This document shows positions 53,641 to 63,440 of a stretch of DNA of 64,000 bases, one piece after another. The DNA is taken from NCBI GenBank assembly GCA_949752735.1, contig OX457044.1, positions 14,927,822 to 14,991,821 of the forward strand. Reading direction: 5' to 3'. Made by a program: the position numbers and the translations under genes. The notes under the pieces were generated by a model that ran no database searches, had not been told where the DNA came from, and worked only from the letters and a program-made list of their open reading frames with translations. How positions within the stretch are numbered: position 1 is the stretch's first letter; each line of letters opens with the position of its first letter. The stretch comes from Lumbricus terrestris. Lineage: Eukaryota; Annelida; Clitellata; Crassiclitellata; Lumbricidae.

Positions 53641-53865
53641 CATTTACAGATTAGATACTTTCTACTTTTATCCTGGTTATTGATGCACAAGTGACAAAGG
53701 TATAAACGTAGCCATACCCGTCAGATAAAAAAAACTATATTTATGCCTGCACGTTATTATAGATGAGCATTGCTGAGCTCATTTGTGTTTCTTTCTAGTT
53801 CGTTGGATTAGAAACCATACATGTTGATGTCAGTTCATCTTTCTATTATAGATGAGAACACATTA
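53641..53865. other. Short AT-rich spacer, nothing recognised
   Basis: No supported feature. Confidence 0.4.
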
Positions 53866-56236
53866 ATGGTCAGATCTTCTTCGTCGAAGTCCGTTTCGTT
53901 GCTTCTTCCCGTTTCCATTCTGCTCTAAGCTACGTTGCTGTCACTAATCTCCGCCGTCTTAATCGTTCCACTCATCCACAGTCAGCAAATCTTCGAGATT
54001 CACTATACCTAGTGGAGGACCAGCCAGCTGGAACGTACTCAGCAACGTGCTTCTAGAAGTAAATCTGTCTTAGCTCTTCTCTCCGAGTGCCATGCGGAAG
54101 TTACAGTTCCGCTTCACGAGGCAGCACTCGACGGGGGTGATCCGGACCAACACGGTCATAGACCGTGACGCCGTGTGTCCTGTCGCCGCCGCCTGAACAT
54201 CGATATCCAACCGGTCGAGTTCTTCTACCGGATCCGGGGCATGATATCCGTCCTGGACGTTAGCCACCATGATCCTGTGTTCGCGCCAAACGATCAATTG
54301 ACCTTTGAACTGATCGAATCGTCTGCGGCTGGTAAACGGTTCTGACGCTGCCTGGAGCCACGAATCGAGACAGCCCGATGCTTTCCAGCCAGAGCAACAC
54401 ACTCCAAACTGTTCCAGAGATGGATAGCTTCCTGCATGCTGGATGCGTCCGATAGACAGATCGGTGCGCTCCGGATCTGAGACTGGTCCGCGTCACCAGC
54501 CTTGACCGTGAGCTGGTCAGCGAGTACCAACTGACCGCGACCGCCTTTGACGGTACGTCACCGCCGAGGACGAGGACTCTGGAGGTCCGCATCGAAGTAT
54601 ACTGGACGTCAACTATAAGAGTCCGGCGTTCGACCGGGACATATACGAGGTCTCCATTCTGGATAACATTCCGCCGGGGACCGTCATCGTCATACACGGA
54701 CGCTGACCTCATCGGTCTCAACGCTCAGATAATCTACTCGTTCAGCCTATTCACAGACAGCGCCTACCGACGCCTGTTTTGCCATCGACAGCACAACGGG
54801 TGACGTCTACATCACAGCGACCATCGACCACGAAACCAGTTCCGTCTACCATCTCGTCGTTGTTGCTCACGACCTCGGCCTGGACCCCGTTTCCTCGACA
54901 GCTCTGCTCATCGTCAGCGTTGAAGATGCCAACGACAATTCATCGGTCAAGATGAACGATCCTTGAAGCCTTGTCGTCCATGAATGGCCCTTCCAACTGA
55001 ACACCCTCACGGACAGTCAGATACGGGGTTCGACTGGCCGCTCCAGTAGATCACGAAATCCAGAAGAGCTACCGTTCGGTCGTCTGCATCGAGTTCGGAC
55101 GCTTCCCTTAGACATCGATCCAGATCATCCAGGTAATGGTGACAGACGTAAACGACTGGAATCCCATCTTCAGCCAGCCTCTCGACCAGAATGAGGTCGT
55201 TGAGAACAACTGCATCTGGACCTTCGTCGTCAAGGTGACGGCCTTTGACAGAGACAAGGGAAACAACTCCCACACCGTTCTCCCACTCCGTCTACTCCAA
55301 CATTGGAAACGAAACTGACAGCTTCCGGATCGACCCTTCGACCGAGGTCATCACGGCTTTCGTCTACTTCAATCGGGAGTTGATGGACAAAAAGAAAAAG
55401 TTCGTCAGAGAATTTGATGTCTAAAGAACAACAGAAAAAATACTAAAGAACAAAATCGTTGCACGTGACAGCCGCACACCGTCTAGCTTGTGGGGCGCGG
55501 TGGTGAAGTGGTGCGTCGACATGGAGCCGAAGGGTTCTAGGTCCGAATCCACCTCAAGCCGCCGCGTAGGGACCTTGAGCAAGTCCTTCACTTGCAATTG
55601 CTCGTGCGCTTCGGCGTGAAACTCCGATGCAGTGTTCGCTTGAAAAAGAGCCATAGAAACGGCGAAATAGAAACATAGAAACGTCGTCATAGTGATCAAT
55701 GACTTCAACGACAACAGACCGACCTTCAACACCTCCTTCTACCGGTTTACCACCGTCGAAAACAAGACACCGGAAGCGGAAATTTGAGGCGGATGCGGAC
55801 AGCGGACTGAACGGAGACGTCTACTTCTACCTCCTGGCGTCGAGTCCATCGTCCGCATTATTCCGAGTCTCTTCGGACACCGGAAGGATTCAGACAGTTG
55901 TGTCTCTGGATCGCGAACAGACGTCCTTCCACCACCTCAGTATCATCGCCTCCGACCGCGGTGTTCCTCCTCCCCTCACAAGTCCGACCATCGGTGTGAC
56001 GGTCATCGTCACGGACACAAACGACAACGCTCCGAAGTTCGAGTACCCGTCGCACATCACCTCCAGCGACTCCGTCCACGTTCCCCAACCAGACTCCAAT
56101 CGGCTACAAAGTGGCACGGATACGGGTCAGAGACGCCGAAGACACCGGTGCCAACGCATGTGAGACGTTTCGCTTCAGCAACTATTCGCTGGCAACAGAG
56201 AACCGATTCCGCATCGTCAATCAGAGCGGGATCATT
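53866..56236 (+). pseudogene. Intronless protocadherin-like pseudogene
   Basis: From ATG 53866 a signal-peptide-like stretch (SLLLPVSILL, one in-frame stop, then LLSLISAVLIVPLIHS) leads into EC repeats. EC1: YLVEDQPAGT and VIRTNTVIDRDAVCP. EC2: VFAPNDQLTFELIESSAAGK and SLDRELVSEYQLTATAFDG. EC3: SPAFDRDIYEVSILDNIPPG and FAIDSTTGDVYITATIDHET, closing VEDANDN. EC4: VTDVNDWNPIFSQP and TDSFRIDPSTEVIT. EC5: VINDFNDNRPTFNTS, FRVSSDTGRIQTVVSLDREQ and VTDTNDNAPKF. EC6 begins at about 56040. These carry the calcium-binding DxNDN, DRE and DxD motifs of cadherin adhesion proteins. Reading needs many frame changes, several stops occur, and two SINEs interrupt it, so it is dead. Uninterrupted ectodomain coding in one exon is normal for protocadherins. 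Confidence 0.9.
55490..55682 (+). mobile_element. tRNA-derived SINE, copy 1, inside the protocadherin pseudogene
   Basis: Starts GTGGGGCGCGGTGGTGAAGT and has an A-box-like GTGGTGAAGTGG and a B-box-like GGTTCTAGGTCCGAATCC (one change from GGTTCGAATCC). It then has a shared body GGGACCTTGAGCAAGTCCTTCAC and an A-rich GAAACATAGAAAC tail. The cadherin frame resumes at once after it (VVIVINDFNDN). Confidence 0.88.
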
Positions 56237-56386
56237 GTGGGGCGCGGTGGTGAAGGGGTCGTCGACTTGGAGCCGAAAGGTTCTAGGTTCGAATCCACCT
56301 CAAGCCGCCGCGTAGGGACCTTGAGCAAGTCCTTCACTCGCAATTGCTCGACGCACCAGAAATGGAGAAATAAATAAATAGAAAAC
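56237..56386 (+). mobile_element. tRNA-derived SINE, copy 2, inside the protocadherin pseudogene
   Basis: Same head (GTGGGGCGCGGTGGTGAA), exact B box GGTTCGAATCC and the GGGACCTTGAGCAAGTCCTT body as copy 1, with an AAATAAATAAATA tail. The central TTGAGCAAGTC block resembles the CORE/L2-type 3' segment of ancient SINEs. Confidence 0.9.
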
Positions 56387-56860
56387 AGTGGACCGCATAT
56401 TCATCACAGAATTATCTCTGTCCGTCGTCTGAGGTCGGTGCGATATATCTTCACGGCTGGTCTCATCGTCGCAAGGGAATCCGAGATCCAAGCACCACAG
56501 TCCAGCTCCCCAACATCAATGGAACACTCTCCGAAAGACCAAACGGTCAGGACTCTAGAAGCCTCTGTGGGTGTCATGCGAATATGAACAGCTGTTGTTC
56601 GACTGTAGAGTTCGTGAAGCAGTTTTGAAGTAATAATATTGATAGATAACAACAACATGTCAGTAGACCTATGATTCGCTTGACGAACTGAATTTCAGAC
56701 TGAACTGAGAGCAATTACTGTATTCGAACATTTGTTTTCCAACAAGTAAACCATGTATTATCGTTGTCTTTGCTTCTGGTTTTTCCAAGGCGAACCATTG
56801 AATTGTAGTCATATCAGTAGACTCATATAATGTAAGGTACACCTCGAACAGTGCAGAATT

Positions 56861-57179
56861 GCCAAGGGCAGTAGCGGCGCTAGGGGGGGGGGGTTAGGCA
56901 GCTAAGCCCCCTAAAAGAGCCATCAATTTTTTTTCCATGTAAAAATAAAATATTTGTACGATTAACCCCTTTGGCCCCCCACAAATAACCGTAAGGGTAC
57001 GCATGAGGTTTGAGGTTTGCCAGACAGTTTGGCGGTCACGGAAAAGGACAATTTTCTAAGATTTCGACCAAATGACAATAAAAAGGTCGTCAGAAATTTT
57101 GACGACAGAAAACGGTAAATTTTCTCCCGCAAATTCAGCCCCCCATAACTGAAATCCTGGTGCCGCCACTGGCCAATGG
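56861..57179. mobile_element. hAT-type MITE, 303 bp, imperfect 8-bp target duplication
   Basis: Element 56869-57171 has ends CAGTAGCGGCGCTAGG and GGTGCCGCCACTG, with flanks GCCAAGGG and GCCAATGG (7 of 8). It is the same family as 2761-3040, with shared AAAAGGTCGTCAGAAATTTT-like internal segments. Confidence 0.85.
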
Positions 57180-57650
57180 TTGGGGGTTCAATCTCTATCT
57201 ATGCTTTCTGAAGGCTTCGTGACAGTGAAGTTTTCATTGCACACCTCAATTCCGCACAAATCAACGTCTGACCTTCCCCCCCCCCCCCCCATTTTTTCTA
57301 CAATGCACATACTGCGGTGCTGTCCAACCGTTTTGGCGCCACGGCGCTTTAATTATGCAGTTTGTCCCACCAACCACCCCACCCCAGAAACGTGACACTC
57401 ACCCATCCCCAAAGCAGAGGGAATATAGGTTAACACTTCCTTAATTTGCCAACCAGTGTTCAGACTGTAAAAATGTCGGACTCGAGTTAAAGAGAGCATA
57501 GTAGGCTAGCGTTGAGAATACAAAAACTGAGTAATCCTGCTCCATCAAGCAACTTTTATACTGCCCTAGTTCTTGGTCCCGGTTCACACACCAGCTGCTT
57601 CGAGGCTAGATGAACAATGGGTCATCCTAGTATAATGCTGTCTGCGAGTG
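57180..57650. other. Non-coding stretch, no gene seen
   Basis: A C-run at 57277-57290 and no recognised coding. Confidence 0.4.
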
Positions 57651-57654
57651 CAAC

Positions 57655-57731
57655 GACTCTCTCCTTCCCTCCGTCCCTCCCCCTCCCTTCCTTCCTCCCT
57701 GCCTCCGTCCCTCCCTCTGTCTGTGTCTGTG

Positions 57732-57808
<77 letters not shown>

Positions 57809-57810
57809 GA
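57655..57810. repeat. (CTGT)n microsatellite with CCCT-rich lead
   Basis: About 22 pure CTGT units at 57720-57807, preceded by CTCCCTC-type repeats. It is open on both strands as VCLS or DRQT repeats, which are artefacts. Confidence 0.96.
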
Positions 57811-57910
57811 AATATGCCCATATTTGTAGCGGTTGAATGCTTCTTGCCAAACAAAACCTATTAAACAATGCTATGTATAATGATTAATGTAAGTAAGAAT
57901 TAAGCTAGAC

Positions 57911-58678
57911 AATATGTGGCGTATTGTAGATTATAATTAATATTACTTGTGGCATTAAGTTAGATAATAATAATAGCGCTACAACAATTCTTGAACATGC
58001 GCTACAACAATTGACTAGACATTACTGAGCGGCGGAAAGCAGCGTTAACGAAAGCAGACGGTAAACACGTTACCAGACGACAGTAAAGTCATCGAGGAGC
58101 TGTGCAAGGTGATGGACGGAAAGATATTTCGAGCGATGGTGTCTGTCGGCAATTACGGAGCCAATCGTTGGTAATTCGAATATCTGGAACTTGATTTATG
58201 GGTGTGGAAAGCGACACGTTGTCGACTTGTCCCACTATCGAACTTTGAGACGTTTGAAGCGAAGTTCCGAGGCGAAGCGAGTGAACTGTGCGAAGCAGTG
58301 TGACTCTTGGCGACGATTTGCGAATCGGTCGAACGTTGAAGTTGGGATCGAACTCTGAAGCGATCCGTGGTGAAACATTTGCAGCAAGACGAGGAGGAAG
58401 AATCAGTTGAGCGACGGGTGAATTCCTATGCTCGACGAAATCCGAGGAAAAAGGAGAAACACGCTGGGTTACTGTTTCGAGCTACAGTACCCATCGACCA
58501 AGCAACAACCGAGGAAACTGGACTGACGGCAAGTGAGAAGATCGCGACCTTCTTCAACTTTCCCTTCAACCCATTCCCTGCGGAAGTTGAAAAGCATTTC
58601 TACATCCACCAGAAAGGACGATGTGGAAAGATAAGAAATATACATAATATTATTAATTTAAATAATACGCCACAAATA
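57911..58678. mobile_element. Probable solo LTR or foldback element, 760 bp
   Basis: 57915-58674 begins TGTGGCGTATT and ends AATACGCCACA, with AATA on both sides (57911-57914, 58675-58678). TG...CA ends with a short inverted repeat and a 4-bp duplication suggest an LTR. No primer-binding site follows immediately, so it looks like a solo LTR rather than the LTR of the element at 59193. A 107-codon frame at 58367-58687 lies inside. Confidence 0.6.
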
Positions 58679-58679
58679 G

Positions 58680-59192
58680 GTAGATAAGATTCTTTTTCTT
58701 TGAATCGCATTTATTGACTGAAATGTTATTTTACATTATATCTTTATATTAATCACAGTCTCATTTGTTCTAGGTCGTAGGTTGCTATTATACCATTATT
58801 CGCCCAACAGCCTCTGAGCATAATGTTCACCTTTCAATATTCTAGACTTAATAAATCCAGAATATAGGGGGTAGTGACAAGAGTGGGTGCCCACGCCGGG
58901 ATATTTTAGACAGTTAAAAATGTCATTTGAGTATTGTTATAGTGGCAAACTCTGAACAATTGTTGCTAGTGATTATTAGAGAGACAATTTGAACTGATTG
59001 GCATCTGAGTTGAAGTAGTACATTGCTTATTGAAAAGTGCACAATAGGTTGTGTAAACTTTTAGGTATTAGCTTTTGTGGAACTGAATTTCTCTTTGTAG
59101 AATTGAACAATTTCTATCTGTTAGAAATTTATATAGTGCACGTTGAAGCCTATATTTGTGTCAAGTGAAAAATCATAAGTAAGACAGTAAAT
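58680..59192 (+). other. Leader-like region of the gag-protease retroelement
   Basis: AATAAA at 58851 and a GAGTGGGTGCCCACGCCGGG segment at 58881-58900 may mark an LTR end and a primer-binding site, but no second LTR copy is in the window to confirm this. Confidence 0.35.
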
Positions 59193-62162
59193 ATGTCTGT
59201 AAGTGATTTCGAAGCTTGGTTGGAAATTGCCAAACGGATGAACATGGAAGGGGACGAGACACGTGCCTTTGTCAAAGAAAGACAGGCAGAGTGGAGACAA
59301 GATAGAGCGACTGAGAGGGAGATCGCCAAAGAGATGAAATTAGCTGAAGCAGCAGCAGAAGTCAAGAGACTTGAGGTAGAAGCAAGAAAAGCAGAGATGG
59401 AAGCTGAAGCAGCAGCAGAAACGAGAAAAGCCGAAGCAGAAGCAGCAACGAGAAAAGCTGAAACAGAGGCTGCAATGCAAGCAAAGAAGGCTGAAGTGGA
59501 ATTGGAAGCAATCAGGAGTGCTGAAGCAGAAGCCAGATTGAATCGTGAAGCAGCTGAGACAGAAGCGAGAGAAAATCGCTTGGCAACAGAAGCCAGAGAA
59601 CAGCGCGAACACCAGTTAGAAATAAAGAGACTTGAAGCACAAGTGAGAATGCGTGAAATTGATTCAAGAGGGGAACAAAACCGAGAGCACGAGAATGACT
59701 ACATGAGGATCGGTGATGGTCAACAACAGGGAGATCACCGAGAAAACAATAAAAGAATCAGAAATATCAAATTTCCTATATTCAACGAATCAAAGGATTG
59801 TTTGGATGCCTACTTGTTGAGATTCGAGAGAACATGTGTGGCGTATGAAATCAGAAAAGAAGTTTGGTCGTTAACGTTAGCGAGACATTTGGAAGGCAGA
59901 GCACTGGAAGTATACCAAAGGTTGTCTGCAGATGAAGTGCAAGATTATGAGTGTTTGAAGACTCAGCTGTTGAAGAGATTTCAACTGACTGAAGGTGGTT
60001 ATCGAAACAAGTTCAAAACCAGTAAAATGGAATCAGGAGAGACACCTTCTAGTTTTGTGCATAGATTGAGGAGGTACATGCAACAGTGGTTAGCACAAGC
60101 GGGATTTGAGAGAACTTATGAAGGAGTGGAAGATCTCTTGTTGAAAGACCAGTTTTACCTTACATGCAGTACTGAACTTCGTATGTTTATAAAAGAGAAA
60201 GGTAAGATGAGTTTGAAGGATATGTTGGTTTGTGCGGAATCACACATTGAAGCACACGGTTATAAATACAGCGAGCAGTCTGCAAAACCAGATGTGAAAT
60301 TCCATGGCGACAGGTTGAACGGTAGACCGTTTGAACACAGACCCAAGGAACAGTCTGGGTATAATTTGAACAGGAGTAGGAGTGATGTGAAGATAAATCA
60401 GGGTGCACATCAAAACCGAGGGTTCAGTAGGGAAAGAGAAGTTGCAACTGGACATAAGATTACTTGTTTTTTCTGTGGAGAATATAATCACAAGGCAGTT
60501 TCCTGTCCACATAAAAACAGAGGTGTTGTTAAACACACTGCAGCAGCAGTGCAAATATTTGAGAATCGAGCACACCGGAGTATGCAAGAAAGTGAAATGC
60601 AGAGAATAGGTGATGTTGTTGGAAAAGAACAAGGTGAACACACCAGAATGCCACCTACACATATGCACATGGCAGCCAGTGTCATGATGACAAGAGCCGG
60701 TGATGAGTGTATCAGTCTAGAAGATGAAAGTGAGCATCAAGTAACAGTTAATGGTATCAACAATGTAAAATGCATGTACGACACAGGCGCAACCTGTTGT
60801 ATTGTGAAGCGATCATTGATAAATGACGAAGCATTAACTGGAGAGGAAACATATTGTATGTTAGGGGATGGAAGCGTGAAACGCTTTCCCTTAGCCAAAA
60901 TACATTTAGAGAGTGAACATTTTAATGGCGAAGTGCAAGCCATGGTAATGGAGCAACCGGTGAAACCAGTGATAATCGGGAAAATCAAAGGATTGAAATT
61001 CATGGTTAAAAATGAGAGAACCGAGAATGCAACAAATGATAAACCGAAAGAAACTTGTGAGAATAATACTGAAATGAAGAACAAAGGAATATTAACAAGA
61101 AGAACAGAACATGAGAAACCTTTTCATGTGAAGAAACCAGTAAGGTTCACTGATGATGTAACAAAAGATAAAGATGATATAGATAACAGGAAATCAAGTT
61201 TTAACAAAACGATGAAGAAGAACTTCAGAAATAAACCATTGAGATTGGTAGAGACGCATAATAAATATTTAATCACAGGTGGAAGAAGTGAATTGAATAA
61301 TAGTCGTGTAAATCAGAATAAATGGTGGAAGCAAAGAGAAGACTGGAGAAATAGGGAGTATAGAGATAAGTCTAATGAGACTCAGTCAAGAAGATCCAAT
61401 GAGTGGATGTATGGAAGATACAAAGAGAATCCAAATGTGGATAGGAGAAATACAAGGTGGAACATGGGTGACACAAATAGGTGTAACTGGAAAAACTATA
61501 GACATGTGATGAGAGAGTCTAGTAGTGATTATGGAGTTAGGTATGAGAGACCTAGTGATTTAAATTGGAGATTTATAAGTGGAAGAGATGAGAATAGAAG
61601 TCGTGGAAACCATTGGAATAGTAGACCATGGTACAGAAGAGAACAAGGGAATAGTTCTGGAGGAAGACAGAATGAAAATTGTAGAGGATACAATGAAGTG
61701 AATAAATGGAAAAGTAGGTTATGGAATGACAGAGAATGGTCATGTCCTAACAGTAATATTGAAAAGTGGAAAAGTAGTGAAGACTACAAGAGAGAATGTG
61801 GAGAAATGCAAGATGTCGAGACAGTGGCATGCATTTCGGCAGTTGTACATGATGGAAAAGTAGGAGAAAATGAGGAAGAAGAGATACTGGACTCGTATGT
61901 CAGTAAACAAAATGAAACAGAAGATGTTAAGTGGAAATGTTCTGTTCTTCTTGTTAATATTCCTTTGTTCTTCATTTCAGTATTATTCTCACAAGTTTCT
62001 TTCGGTTTATCATTTGTTGCATTCTCGGTTCTCTCATTTTTAACCATGAATTTCAATCCTTTGATTTTCCCGATTATCACTGGTTTCACCGGTTGCTCCA
62101 TTACCATGGCTTGCACTTCGCCATTAAAATGTTCACTAGTGTGGTTCACCGATACATGGTAA
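59193..62162 (+). CDS. Retroelement gag-protease polyprotein (Gypsy-like), C-terminus replaced by an inverted copy
   Basis: Frame from ATG 59193. Residues 1-25 precede an Ala/Glu/Arg-rich coiled coil (about 25-160). A retrotransposon gag domain follows (about 190-330), with LTLARHLEGRALEVYQRL and SFVHRLRRYMQQWL. A zinc knuckle CFFCGEYNHKAVSC (C-x2-C-x4-H-x4-C) is at about 428. A retroviral-type aspartic protease has MYDTGATCCIVK with the catalytic DTG at about 530 and KPVIIGKIKGL later. The next ~300 residues are rich in Arg, Asn and Trp, and no reverse transcriptase follows. From 61937 the frame reads the antisense of its own protease region, so the last ~75 residues are not genuine. It would form particles packaging element RNA. 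Gypsy assignment is by gag style only. Confidence 0.82.
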   Translation: MSVSDFEAWLEIAKRMNMEGDETRAFVKERQAEWRQDRATEREIAKEMKLAEAAAEVKRLEVEARKAEMEAEAAAETRKAEAEAATRKAETEAAMQAKKAEVELEAIRSAEAEARLNREAAETEARENRLATEAREQREHQLEIKRLEAQVRMREIDSRGEQNREHENDYMRIGDGQQQGDHRENNKRIRNIKFPIFNESKDCLDAYLLRFERTCVAYEIRKEVWSLTLARHLEGRALEVYQRLSADEVQDYECLKTQLLKRFQLTEGGYRNKFKTSKMESGETPSSFVHRLRRYMQQWLAQAGFERTYEGVEDLLLKDQFYLTCSTELRMFIKEKGKMSLKDMLVCAESHIEAHGYKYSEQSAKPDVKFHGDRLNGRPFEHRPKEQSGYNLNRSRSDVKINQGAHQNRGFSREREVATGHKITCFFCGEYNHKAVSCPHKNRGVVKHTAAAVQIFENRAHRSMQESEMQRIGDVVGKEQGEHTRMPPTHMHMAASVMMTRAGDECISLEDESEHQVTVNGINNVKCMYDTGATCCIVKRSLINDEALTGEETYCMLGDGSVKRFPLAKIHLESEHFNGEVQAMVMEQPVKPVIIGKIKGLKFMVKNERTENATNDKPKETCENNTEMKNKGILTRRTEHEKPFHVKKPVRFTDDVTKDKDDIDNRKSSFNKTMKKNFRNKPLRLVETHNKYLITGGRSELNNSRVNQNKWWKQREDWRNREYRDKSNETQSRRSNEWMYGRYKENPNVDRRNTRWNMGDTNRCNWKNYRHVMRESSSDYGVRYERPSDLNWRFISGRDENRSRGNHWNSRPWYRREQGNSSGGRQNENCRGYNEVNKWKSRLWNDREWSCPNSNIEKWKSSEDYKRECGEMQDVETVACISAVVHDGKVGENEEEEILDSYVSKQNETEDVKWKCSVLLVNIPLFFISVLFSQVSFGLSFVAFSVLSFLTMNFNPLIFPIITGFTGCSITMACTSPLKCSLVWFTDTW
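60912..61112 (+). repeat. Left arm of a 201-bp exact inverted repeat (protease region)
   Basis: Base-for-base reverse complement of 61937-62137 as far as I can read, with an 824-bp loop between. The arm encodes the end of the protease domain. Confidence 0.93.
61937..62137 (-). repeat. Right arm of a 201-bp exact inverted repeat
   Basis: Starts ATGTTCTGTTCTTCTTG and ends AAAATGTTCACT, the reverse complement of 60912-61112. Beyond it the sequence no longer resembles the element. Confidence 0.93.
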
Positions 62163-63160
62163 AAAATAAAGTTCAAGCTAAAAACCAGGGCGCCCTCCCA
62201 GTTTGTTAGACCTATCAATAGTATTATTGACACAAAATTTCAGCTTCCTATTCCAACTGGAAGGCGGTGCTCAACGACTGTCTTACTTTGCATGGGCCAA
62301 TGAAAAGACGTTAATTGTAGAAATCAATGTGTTGAGCATATATTCCAATACAATTGTGCTTTATTTCAAGATAGATGATACATTACTGTAACATGACAAT
62401 ATGTGTGACACTTAAACAATTGGTGAGCTTGAAATATAAAATTTCAGTAGGTTTTAAATATGGAAAATGTCAAAAAATGTCAAAAACATCGTTAAATCCA
62501 CGGATGTCTATTGTTCTCGTTTTATGACTCCAAAAATACGATGACGTCTACGCTGTAGAAGGCTTTGCATGCACAATGTCAACAGCATATTTCTTTGTTG
62601 ATTGAGTGGGGACAGCTTTTCTATTTGCCTCAACCACTTGGAGAAAATACTGCTTTCTTCTTCATCAGTGATGAGTCAGTTTAATTCCTTGAACAACTTC
62701 ACACTTCTCTCAGCCATGTCGTTTACCACTCTCAATTGCTGACTTCAGCCTCTACCCTGCTGATAATCATCATCGTCAGGCTATTGCACTGGTGTAAGTA
62801 TAAAAAGGAATCACCAAATTTCAGGTGTGGCAGTAGTGTCAGTGTTCACTGGGTTGCAAACTCGCCCAAGCAATCCCCCTCCTTCTGTATGGCAGCACTA
62901 CCGTCAACATCCTTTCACTAGGATTTGCAGTCATTCCGTAAAAAATCTTCACCTTATCTGAACCATATCAGGCAGATGGCAGCATAATAGTGTCAGACAT
63001 TCAGCCTCATCTGAAAGGCACTAAGTATTGATAATTTTCTAGAGCATTCATGGCAGCAACGTTGAGCTCCTACAAATAATAGTCACCTGAATCAAAAGTC
63101 CTATATCAATCAAAATTGACAGATCGTGGCCTGGAGTTTCAGCAGCAAGATGATACACAA
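62163..63160. other. Unassigned sequence, no gene seen
   Basis: No family recognised on either strand and no LTR copy found. Confidence 0.4.
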
Positions 63161-63162
63161 AA

Positions 63163-63440
63163 GGATGAATCTGAGTTTTTCTTTTCCCTTAGATTGAATA
63201 CTTCACGTTGATTGCTAAATCGTACAATTATTTTGATGATAATATGCAGTAACCTGGCCATTCAAGAGCAAGAGGAGGCCTGTATCCATGCCTTTGAGTG
63301 AAGAAAGGAACCAAATCACACAAATGGATGAATCTGAGATTCTTCCCTCATCCTTAGATTGAATACGTCGCGTTGATTGGTATGTCGGCATATTTTGATG
63401 GCATACAGTAACCTGGCCATTCAATGTGCGTGGTAAATTG
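63163..63440. repeat. Tandem duplication, 164-bp period, about 1.7 copies
   Basis: GGATGAATCTGAG, TTAGATTGAATAC.TC.CGTTGATTG and CAGTAACCTGGCCATTCAA recur in the same order 164 bp apart (63163 and 63327). On the minus strand the copies read NGQVTVCHQN and NGQVTAYYHQN. Confidence 0.85.

Noticed and set aside
55490..55560. True tRNA gene
   Set aside because: It has A and B box-like motifs but no acceptor stem closure. It is followed by a shared SINE body and repeated at 56237.
60737..61084. Minus-strand hydrophobic 115-codon frame as a membrane protein
   Set aside because: It is antisense to the protease region of the gag-protease ORF and appears again at 61.9-62.1 kb only because of the inverted duplication.
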